From: Bilifractor sp002394235
Lineage (GTDB): Bacteria > Bacillota > Clostridia > Lachnospirales > Lachnospiraceae
NCBI RefSeq assembly: GCF_052118845.1
Contig: NZ_JBQKGJ010000017.1
Coordinates: 1-64,000, forward strand
Length of the DNA stretch: 64,000 nt
Direction of reading: 5' to 3'
Shown here: positions 33,611 through 42,800 of the stretch, piece after piece
Layout of the letters: each line of letters begins with the position of its first letter
Numbering within the stretch: the stretch's first letter is position 1
The notes under the pieces: model-generated
Seen by the model: the letters and a program-made list of their open reading frames with translations, nothing else
The model's database searches: none
What the model was told of the DNA's origin: nothing
Translations under genes and position numbers: made by a program

Positions 33611-35293
33611 TCAATCTGTAATACTTATTGTACGGATAATTTCATCAACTGTTGTGATACCGTCTTCTACCAGTTTATCTGCATGTTCCAGCATTGTCAC
33701 GTAGTTTGTTTTTTCTGCCAGCTTCGTGAACTCCTGTTTGTCACCGCCGGAGGTGATGCAGTGACGGAGCTCATCGTTCATCATCAGGATCTCGAATACG
33801 CCGATTCGCCCGCGGTAGCCGGAATGGTAGCAGTTGTCGCAGCCTTTTCCGTGGTAGAACTTTCTTCCGGGGTAATTGTGGATTCTGGCCAGGGAAAGTG
33901 ACGCCGCCTCGGGCGTGTATTCTTCCTTGCAGGCGGGGCAGATTCTCCGCAGAAGTCTCTGAGAGATGATGCCTCGAAGGCCGGCGGAAATCAGGTACGG
34001 AGCGACGCCCATATCCTTCAGACGGTCAATGGCCGATACCGCGTCCTCGGTATGAATGGTCGTGATCACGAGATGGCCGGTCATCGCGGCGCGCATCGCA
34101 ATCTCTGCAGTCTCGCCGTCACGGATCTCGCCGACACAGATGATGTCGGGGTCCTGTCGCAGAATCGAACGAAGTCCGCTGGCGAATGTCAGTCCGACTT
34201 TTTCGTTGATCTGCACCTGAGTGGCGCCCTCGATGTGATACTCCACCGGATCCTCCAGCGTGATCAGGTTCGTGTACTCACTTAACAGCTCCTGCATCAG
34301 GGCGTACATCGTCGAGGATTTTCCGCTTCCGGTTGGACCCACGATCATGATTACCCCGCTGGTATTCTTGAGCAGCCGGTCGATCTTTGCATTCTCGTCC
34401 TGCGGGATTCCGATTCCCTCGCGGGTCAGCATGGAGCCCTCTGTACCGAGAATTCGGATTACGATTTTTTCTCCATAGATCGTCGGAAGCGTGGACATAC
34501 GCATATCGACATCGTTCTGTTTCAGTTTCAGAATCGCCCGGCCGTCCTGCGGGATTCTTTTCTCAACGATATTCAGATGTGCCATGACCTTCAGTCTTGA
34601 TGTTACCGAGCCCATCAGGTCGCCGGGGATCGTCATGATCCTGTGAAGCCGCCCGTCTACACGAAGGCGGATGACCATTTCCGTCTCGGTCGGCTCAAAG
34701 TGAATATCGGATGCCTTCTCATTGTAGGCGCGCTCGATGATCGAATTCACCAATCGGATCGTCGGCGCATCCTCGACATCCTCTTCCTCCGGTGTCTTGA
34801 TCTCGTCCTTTGTCAGCCCGGCATCCGCCATCATCTGCGCCATTGCCTCGGCGGCGCCCTCGTTGCTGTAGAGTACATTGATCGCATGCTCCACGGCAGC
34901 CTGCGAAGCGATCATCGGAATGATCTTCTTCTTCGATGTATCATGCGCCTCCTCCAGCGCCATGAAGTTCAGTGGATCCGCCATCGCCAGGAACAGCGAG
35001 TCCTTGGAGACGGAAACCGGAACGATCAACGCTTTCTTCGCCAGCGACTTCGGAATATATTTTGACATCGTCGGATCAATATCGGCCTTACCCAAATCGA
35101 TGTAATCGATACCGAGCTGAATACGAAGGGTATCGATCAGCTGCGCCTCCGTGATGAATCCATTATCAATGAGAACCTGTCCGAGCCGCTTCTTCTGCTC
35201 CTTCTGCATCCGAAGCGCCTGATTCAGCTGATCCTCTGTAATCACATGCGACGAGACAAGCATATCTCCCAGTCGTTTATTCTTCATAAACAA
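33611..35293 (-). CDS. pilB: PilB/GspE-type pilus extension ATPase with MshEN-like N-terminus
   Basis: 560 aa. The N-terminal domain has two tandem MshEN-like motifs (RLGDMLVSSHVITEDQLNQ and RLGQVLIDNGFITEAQL), which bind c-di-GMP in MshE and related ATPases; the first has His where Gly is usual. The motor follows: ASDIHFEPTE, Walker A VGPTGSGKSSTMYALM near residue 325, LITLEDPVEYH, IICVGEIRDGETAEIAMR, GHLVITTIHTEDA, and the zinc site CPAC/CDNC. It powers pilus extension. It is the first gene of the pil operon with a consensus promoter upstream. Confidence 0.95.
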   Translation of the reverse strand: MFMKNKRLGDMLVSSHVITEDQLNQALRMQKEQKKRLGQVLIDNGFITEAQLIDTLRIQLGIDYIDLGKADIDPTMSKYIPKSLAKKALIVPVSVSKDSLFLAMADPLNFMALEEAHDTSKKKIIPMIASQAAVEHAINVLYSNEGAAEAMAQMMADAGLTKDEIKTPEEEDVEDAPTIRLVNSIIERAYNEKASDIHFEPTETEMVIRLRVDGRLHRIMTIPGDLMGSVTSRLKVMAHLNIVEKRIPQDGRAILKLKQNDVDMRMSTLPTIYGEKIVIRILGTEGSMLTREGIGIPQDENAKIDRLLKNTSGVIMIVGPTGSGKSSTMYALMQELLSEYTNLITLEDPVEYHIEGATQVQINEKVGLTFASGLRSILRQDPDIICVGEIRDGETAEIAMRAAMTGHLVITTIHTEDAVSAIDRLKDMGVAPYLISAGLRGIISQRLLRRICPACKEEYTPEAASLSLARIHNYPGRKFYHGKGCDNCYHSGYRGRIGVFEILMMNDELRHCITSGGDKQEFTKLAEKTNYVTMLEHADKLVEDGITTVDEIIRTISITD

Positions 35294-35297
35294 AGTC

Positions 35298-35352
35298 CTT
35301 TCGTTTGCTGCAGGCGGAAAACTACTACCTTCAGGTGTTGGGCAGTTGACTC
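35298..35352 (-). promoter_or_regulatory. 55-bp leader element shared with ppk1
   Basis: This leader segment, ending in the ribosome site CGAAAGGA, aligns without gaps to 62303-62357 upstream of ppk1 (42 of 55 identical by eye). The ppk1 copy folds well (CCCACGGCCT/AGGCGGTGGG); this one is more degenerate. It looks like an IS200/IS605-end palindrome or a shared leader RNA. Confidence 0.7.
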
Positions 35353-35415
35353 CACATTTCCTCTATCGCCAATACTCTTTATCTCATATATTCATCATAC
35401 CAAAAACTAAACCCA

Positions 35416-35444
35416 AATATACAACAAACCCAAAATACTGTCAA
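35416..35444 (-). promoter_or_regulatory. Promoter of the pil operon
   Basis: TTGACA (35439-35444), exactly 17 bp, TATATT (35416-35421) on the minus strand, giving a leader of about 115 nt before pilB. Confidence 0.85.
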
Positions 35445-35468
35445 TTTCAGCGGACGCCACGATCCCCC

Positions 35469-35607
35469 CACGATGACCTGTGCCACGATGAGATGCGCGT
35501 TAATAAGCTGCGCGACAATGAGCTGTACCACGATGGCCTGTGCCACGATGAGATGCGCGTTAATAGGCTGCGCGACAATGAGCTGCGTCACGATGAGCTG
35601 CACGACA
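35469..35607 (-). repeat. 15-bp tandem repeats in a 60-bp higher-order unit
   Basis: About nine 15-bp units (CACGATGAGATGCGC and variants) are arranged in a 60-bp superunit repeated at least twice. They lie between the Fic stop and the pil promoter. They appear as short ORFs on both strands but have no ribosome site. Confidence 0.92.
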
Positions 35608-35612
35608 GGTCG

Positions 35613-36548
35613 CTATTGCTCTGTTTTGCCGCAGGGGATTCCGAGCGTCTCCAGCAGAGCCTTGAAAGTATCCTGACCGTCAAGGCAAATGTCTGTCAAC
35701 CATCCTTTTTCCTGTTTCCAGTTCGCCAAGCCGCGATAGTAGAAAGCTTTTTTGCTGTTCTCAATGAGAAATGGCACAATGTTGTAACGAAGGCACTCTT
35801 TTAATGCCACAAGTCTTCCAACTCTTCCGTTCCCGTCCTGAAACGGGTGAATGTATTCAAACTCCGCATGGAAGGCAATTATGTCATCCATCGTTACCCG
35901 CCTTACCTGTTCGATTCCGTTATAACGGTGAAGAAGATCGCTGATCCGTTTATGCACCTCCTCCGGTCTTGCCGTCTCGTGTCCTCCGACCATATTGGGG
36001 CGTTTCTTGTAATCCCCGACAGCAAACCAGTTCAGCGCGGCGTCCCTTGTATCATATTTCAGAATATAATGCAGTTGTCGGATAATCTCCTCTGTCAGTT
36101 TTTCCTCTGAATGATCAATCACATAATTAATTGCCCGAAAGTGATGTATGGTTTCCATAATATCATCCACAAGTACGCCTTCACCCGCATCAATCGTATT
36201 CGTCTCGAAAATCAGCCTTGTCTGATCTTCCGTCAGCCTGCTGCCCTCGATATGGTTGGAGTTATAAGTCATGCGAACCTGAAGCTCGTGGTAGAGACCG
36301 CCGGAAATCTTCGCCTCTTTCTCATCCCTGAGTGTCTGAAGAATGATGTTATCAGAAACCTCCCGCATAAGTTCTGCCGAATCACATCGGAGATAATCCG
36401 CAATTCTCTGCAGGGTTCTCCCTGAAAGTTTCTCCCCCTTCCCGATCTTTGCAATCGTCCGGCTGGAGAGACCGATGCGTGCTCTCAGATCAGTTTTTGT
36501 AACTCCCTTCTCTTTCAGTTTTCGGTTCAGTCCATCATAATTGAACAC
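35613..36548 (-). CDS. HTH-Fic protein (AMPylase-type, class II)
   Basis: About 311 aa from GTG 36548 (AAAAGGAGG 12 nt upstream); longer starts would begin upstream of the promoter. The N-terminal XRE-type HTH (residues 5-60, TKTDLRARIGLSSRTIAKIG) is followed by the inhibitory-helix motif NSNHIEGSRL and the Fic catalytic loop HPFQDGNGRVGRLVALKE. Fic proteins transfer AMP or another phosphate-containing group to a target hydroxyl; the inhibitory motif before the Fic core marks class II. HTH-Fic fusions often control their own gene, and inverted repeats flank the promoter here. Confidence 0.9.
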   Translation of the reverse strand: MFNYDGLNRKLKEKGVTKTDLRARIGLSSRTIAKIGKGEKLSGRTLQRIADYLRCDSAELMREVSDNIILQTLRDEKEAKISGGLYHELQVRMTYNSNHIEGSRLTEDQTRLIFETNTIDAGEGVLVDDIMETIHHFRAINYVIDHSEEKLTEEIIRQLHYILKYDTRDAALNWFAVGDYKKRPNMVGGHETARPEEVHKRISDLLHRYNGIEQVRRVTMDDIIAFHAEFEYIHPFQDGNGRVGRLVALKECLRYNIVPFLIENSKKAFYYRGLANWKQEKGWLTDICLDGQDTFKALLETLGIPCGKTEQ

Positions 36549-36572
36549 TGGAAATTCGAACCTCCTTTTAAA

Positions 36573-36647
36573 TGCTTTACTTATTTTAGCATGATCCCGG
36601 AATATTAGTAAAGTTTTCTGGCCGTTCGATGTTCCAAAAGTAAAGCA
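36573..36647 (-). promoter_or_regulatory. Promoter and inverted-repeat operators of the Fic gene
   Basis: TGCTTTACTT (36573-36582) and its exact reverse complement AAGTAAAGCA (36638-36647) bracket the promoter, with a third partial copy (AGTAAAGT, 36607-36614). On the minus strand one box is TTTACT with TAAAAT downstream. This suits looping or cooperative binding by the HTH domain of the Fic protein. Confidence 0.65.
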
Positions 36648-36804
36648 TCGGCCACTATTCTGCCTGCACTGTACGTAATCCGTGTGCTTCCTATTATATG
36701 GCATATGGCCTTCGCGCCATTTCATCACTCACAAGCAAGGCCGGTGAAATGGATGCAAGGATGATAAGCTATAGTAAAAAAACAATATCTGGCTGCAGAT
36801 AAAA

Positions 36805-36840
36805 GAAATGCCGCCGCCCGAAACCGGGCGACGGCATTTC
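36805..36840 (-). terminator. Terminator of the giant adhesin gene
   Basis: On the minus strand GAAATGCCGTCGCCCG, loop GTTT, CGGGCGGCGGCATTTC, then TTTTATC: a 16-bp stem with one wobble or mismatch, 31 bp after the stop codon. Confidence 0.93.
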
Positions 36841-36871
36841 AATTACATTCAGAGTCAAGTTCTCAGGCTAT

Positions 36872-39800
36872 TCAGTTGTTATTCTTATTATGTCTCTTCT
36901 TTTCAAATGCCAGAAGTCCAAGACTCATCGATGTAATCAACATGAGTACCCATCCGGCCATCGGCGTATTGTCGCCACTCTGAACGGGCTTACTATTGCT
37001 TGTTGAAACCGAATGAATCACCGGTGCTGTACTTGTATTTGACGTTGGATTATTGTTCGGCGTTGCTGTATTATTCGGTGCCGAATTATTATTTGGTATC
37101 GAATTATTGTCTGATGACGAATTATCGTTCGGCGTTGAATTATGATTCGTCGTCGAGTGATCGTCCGGTTTATCGTTTGGTTTCGGTTTATCGCCCGGCG
37201 TTGGCTTGTTGTTCGGTGTTTCATTTGTTTCGGGTTTGGAATACGTATTCTTGATCGTAAGGCTGTCTGCGCCGTCATACTTCACTGACGCAACAGAAAG
37301 CGCATTCGTCGTCTCGTCTTTGATTACCGTTACCTCTACCTCGTGACTTGTGGAATCGTAGGTGATATGACTGATTCCGCCGTTTTCCTCCGTGATGGTA
37401 TAGCGGTATGTTCCTGCCTTATCAAATTGAATTTCACCAAACTCAGCTGTTCTATGATCTTGCGTTGCTTCTGCTACAGCTCCGGCTTCATTCTCCGGCA
37501 TCGGTGAATCTCCCTCTGCCTTCAAGTCAAACTTAAATCCGGAAGCCTTGCTCCAGTCATTGAAATCCTTGGTAACCTTGAGCACAGCTTTTGCAGAAGT
37601 GAATGTATTCGTGATCTCCAAATTTTTCTGCCCATCGTAGGTGATCGAAGCGGAGAGCGCGTTTGTCTTGTCATCTGTCTTGGTCACAGTAACAACCACC
37701 TTGTGAACCTTCGGATTTCCTGTGCTGTCGGTATCATAGTCGACGCCATCCAGTCCACAGTTTACTTCCTGAAGTGTATATTCATAAGTTCCGGCTCTGT
37801 CAAAGGTCATCTGCGGGAATGCCGGTGAAGGATTCTCTTTCGTCGCTGTTATAACCGCCTCTGTTACCGGAGTATTGTCTTTCGAAGCATCCGCCTTCGA
37901 TGTGTCTGCTTTCACAGTTTCCGGCATCGGTGCGTCCTTCGTAACAGGTTTCAGCACAAAATCGAACGAAGCTTTGTCGAAGAAATCTCCATACTTCTCA
38001 GAATCTGTCCATCCATTGAAGTTCTTGTGGATTCCATCCGCCGCAATCTTTACCGGAGTAAAGGTGTTCTGAATAATAAGTGAACTCTTGTCTTCCGGTA
38101 CGGTGTCATTCTTGTCCGCCGCCTCATAGGTAACCTTCGCTGTCAGTTTGTTCGTTGCATCAGATGCTTTCTTTACGGTCACGGTTACCTTATGCTTGTT
38201 GCTGTCATAGCTTACGCCATCCCTGCCGTCGTTCTTCTCTGTAATTACATAGTTGTAAACACCTGCGTACTCGAAGGTCATATCATCGAAGACTGCTGTC
38301 TGTTTTTTCTCCGTTACGCTCTGTTCTGTCACCTCTCTTCCATCTTTATTCTTCGGCATCGGATTGACAACCAGATTACCATCTGCGTCTTTTGCCGTAT
38401 TGCCTTCAGCTGCAATTTCGAAGGTAAAGCTGTCCGCTTTCGACCAATCATTGAAGTCCTTTGTAACCTCTGCGTGAGCGGTCACTGGAGTATACGTATT
38501 CTTCACCGTCAGGCTGTCCACGGACTTTACCGAGAGCTGATTCGTATCCTTATCTTTTTCAATTACAACTTTCACTTCATGAGCTGCCGGTTTCTGATAC
38601 TTGCTGTTCTCGGTGTAATCGACACCATCCTCGCCGCCATTTTGTTCGGTAATCGTATACGTGTAAGTACCTGCTTTGTCGAACTCAATCTTACCGAATG
38701 TGGCGGTCGGTCTGCCGTTTTCATCCTTCTCACTGTCGCTGCTGATTTCTACAGTCGTTCCATCCGCCGGCATCGGAGCGTTATCCTTTGCCGCCAGGTT
38801 AAAGATAAAACTCTTTGCCTTCGTCCAGTCGTTGAAATCCTTGGAGACACTGAGGCTCTGGTAAACAGGGGTAAATGTATTCGTGATCATAAGACCTGTC
38901 TTGTCATCCTCTGCCACCTTTACGCCGTCAAACAGAACCTCTGAGCTCAGCCTGTTTGTCGCATCGTTTGACTTAGTAACCTTTATAACAGCCTTATGCG
39001 CATTTGTGTCATAGGCGATGCCATCGATTCCATCATTAACTTCTGTAATTTCATACTCATAAGTGCCTTTGCCTACTTCCCAGAATTCGATGTTCTTAAA
39101 CGAAGCCGTTCTTTCCTTCTCTGTTGCCTTTGCGGTCAGATTCGTCGGCATCGGCGCACCCTCTGTAATAGCCTTTATCCGGAAGGTGAAGCTGTCGGCC
39201 TTACTCCAGTCATTGAAGTTCTTTGTCACATGCAGCGGCGGGTCTGCCGGAGTGAAGGTATTCGTGATCTCCAAATTTTTCTGCCCATCGTAGGTGATCG
39301 AAGCGGAGAGCGCGTTTGTCTCGTCATCTGTCTTGGTCACAGTAACAACCACCTTGTGAACCTTCGGATTTCCTGTGCTGTCGGTATCGTAGTCGACGCC
39401 ATCCAGTCCGCCGTTTACTTCCTGAAGTGTATACTCATAAGTTCCGGCTCTGTCAAAGGTCATCTCCGGGAATGCCGGTGAAGGATTCTCCTTCGTCGCT
39501 GTTATAATCGCCTCTGTTACCGGAGTATTGTCTTTCGAAGCATCCGCCTTCGATGTGTCTGCTTTCACAGTTTCCGGCATCGGTGCGTCCTTCGTAACAG
39601 GTTTCAGCACAAAATCGAACGAAGCTTTGTCGAAGAAATCTCCATACTTCTCAGAATCTGTCCATCCATTGAAGTTCTTGTGGATTCCATCCGCCGCAAT
39701 CTTTACCGGAGTAAAGGTGTTCTGAATAATAAGTGAACTCTTGTCTTCCGGTACGGTGTCATTCTTGTCCGCCGCCTCATAGGTAACCGTCGCTGTCAGT

Positions 39801-42800
39801 TTGTTCGTTGCATCAGATGCTTTCTTTACGGTCACGGTTACCTTATGCTTGTTGCTGTCATAGCTTACGCCATCCCCGCCGTCGTTCTTCTCTGTAATTA
39901 CATAGTTGTAAACACCTGCGTACTCGAAGGTCATATCATCGAAGACTGCTGTCTGTTTTTTCTCCGTTACGCTCTGTTCTGTCACCTCTCTTCCATCTTT
40001 ATTCTTCGGCATCGGATTGACAACCAGATTACCATCTGCGTCTTTTGCCGTATTGCCTTCAGCTGCAATTTCGAAGGTAAAGCTGTCCGCTTTCGACCAA
40101 TCATTGAAGTCCTTTGTAACCTCTGCGTGAGCGGTCACTGGAGTATACGTATTCTTCACCGTCAGGCTGTCCACGGACTTTACCGAGAGCTGATTCGTAT
40201 CCTTATCTTTTTCAATGACAACTTTCACTTCATGCGCTGCCGGTTTCTTATCCTTGCTGTTCTCGGTGTAATCGACACCATCCTCGCCGCCATTTTGTTC
40301 GGTAATCGTATACGTGTAAGTACCTGCTCTGTCGAACTCAATGTTACCGAATGCGGCGGTCGGTCTGCCGTTTGCATCCTTCTCGCTGTCTCTGCTGATT
40401 TCTACAGTCGTTCCATCCGCAGGTACCGGAGCGTTATCCTTTGCCGCCAGGTCAAAGGTAAATCCCTTCGCCTTCGTCCAGTCGTTGAAATCCTTGGAGA
40501 CACTGAGTCTCTGGTGCACCGGAATGAAGGTATTCGTTATGGTAAGAGAAGTCTTGCCGTCATACTTCACAACCGCGCTTAGTGTATTTGTATTATTCTC
40601 CGGCGTTACAGAAACCAGTACGTTATGACTTGTCGTATCGTAGGAAACACCATCCAGATGATCATTTCTCTCTGTGATCTGATACTCGTAGGTTCCTGCC
40701 TTCGTGTAGGTAATCTCACCAAAGACTGCCTCCGGGGACTTCTTTGAAGCCGTTGCCTTGTCGCCGTTTTCTCCTGCCGGCATCGGTGCACCCGCTGATA
40801 CCGGTGTCAGCGTGAATGTAAACTTGTCATCATTGAAAAGATCCCAGTCATTCCATCCGTTGAAGGATTTCTTCACCTTCAGCGTCTGTTTCAGCGGCGT
40901 GTAGGTGTTGCTGATGGTAAGAGATGTCTTGGCATCCTTCGGTACTGTCCCCTCATCATTCTTTGTTACATCATAGTAAACTTTTGCAGACAGCGCATTG
41001 TTGTTCGAATCTTTCGAGACAACTACCGCCACCGTGTGTCGAGCAGCGTCATAGCTGACCCCGTCAACCTGGCCGTTGCGTTCCGTCACCGTATAGTAAT
41101 ACGTTCCGGCCTTGCTGAAGGTGATATCGCCAAAGCTTACTTCCGGCTGATCCTTTGTTGCCGTGAGTGCTGTAACCTCCGGCATCGGATTCTTCGCAAC
41201 ACCTGCTGTGTTCGAATCCGCCTTAAGATCGAACGTGAAGCTCGTATCTACCGGCCAGTTTTCCTTCGTCTCCGGATTCGTGAAGCTCTTGGTAAGACCG
41301 ATATCTGCCTTTGTTGCTGTGAATGTATTCTGAATGGTCAGACTGTCCTGAATGTTGTCATATTTCACATCCGCGGTCAGTGCATTCTTCCGGTCTGTCC
41401 CTTTGGTCACTGTTACGGTTACCTTGTGCTTTGTTGTGTCGTAGCTTACGCCGTCCTTACCATCATTTCTTTCAGTAATTGTGTAGTGATACGTTCCTGC
41501 CTTCTTGTACGTGATGGCGCCGAAATCTACATTCGGTGCACCAGAAGTTGCTGTTCCGGAAATGGCTCCGTCTTTTGCGCCTTCCGGCATCGGAACCGCC
41601 AGATCATTACTCGGCTCCGTTTCACCAGGTTTGCAATAATTCTCCGCCTTCAGTGTAAACGTAAAATTGCTCGCTGAATGGTTCCAGTCGTTGAAGTCTT
41701 TCTTGACCTGGATGTGCGCCGTTTCAGAGTCAACTGCATTGGTGATTGTCAGGCTCTTCTGGCCATCGTAGGTGACTTCCGCTGTTAGAGCATTTGTTTC
41801 TGAATCCTTCGTTGAATCCTTCGTTACCTCAACGATAACCTGATGTTCCTTGGCCTTCGTTGAATCATTGTCCGCTGTATCATAGGTAATTCCGTCTTCG
41901 CCGCCATTTTCCTCTGTAATCGTGTAATTATACCTGCCAGCCTTCTTATAGGTGATCGTTCCGAAGACAGCAGTTGCGTTTTTTGCATTTTCAGCTTTTG
42001 CTGTCATCGAACTCTTTCCATCTGCTTCGGCTGGCATCGGTGTGGCAATGGCCTGTCCATCCTCACCGTTTCCTGCATTGTTGTCTTTTGCCGTCAGCGT
42101 AAAGGTAAAGCCCTTTTCCGTTCTGGTCCAGTCGCTGAAGCTCTTGGTTACCTCAATTGGAGCAGTAGTCACAGCCGGTGTATAGGTGTTGGTGATCGTC
42201 AGACTGTTATGCGTATCGTCGTTTGTCGCATCGCTATTCGTAGCATCGTACTTGATTGATGTAACTTTCAGCGCATTATTATTACTGTCCTTTGATACTT
42301 GAACCGTCACCGTATGCGTGTTTCCATCGTAGCTGATGCCGTCCTTGTGATCGTTCTTCTCGGTTATGTTGTAAGTATAGGTCCCTTCCTGCACAAATGT
42401 GATCGGTTTGAATGCCGCCGTCTGTGTCGTCTTGCTTGCTTCTGCAGTCTGAACATTCTTTCCGTCTTCTGCTGGAAGCGGAGCGCCTTCTGTCACTGGC
42501 GAGATGTTGAACGTAAACTTTGTATTGTCAAAGTAATTGCCATACGCCGAATCCGTCCAGCCATTGAAGACCTTGGTGACCGCAATGTGAGCCTGAACCG
42601 ATTTAAATGTATTGGTAATTACAAGCGCATCCTTTGTCTCATCGTCATATGTGATTCCAGTGACAAAAAGCTTATTATTCTTTGTATCCTTCTCTACTTT
42701 TACAACTGCCTTGTGCGTCTGAGTGTCATACTGAACACCGGACGCCGTACCCCTTTCCTCAGTAATATGGTAGGTATAGGTACCTGCCTTCTCAAACGTA

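Noticed and set aside
35294..35470. c-di-GMP riboswitch in the pil operon leader
   Set aside because: Expected because some clostridial pilus operons have one, but the conserved cores were not seen in the 115-nt leader; only the shared hairpin element is there. A covariance search would settle it.
35473..35804. Repeat-encoded small proteins (CATMRCAL or LIVAQ types)
   Set aside because: Both strands are open only because the 15-bp repeat lacks stops; no ribosome site on either strand.
36549..36728. N-terminal extension of the Fic protein
   Set aside because: It would include the promoter and operator repeats; the ribosome site AAAAGGAGG and the HTH domain place the start at GTG 36548.
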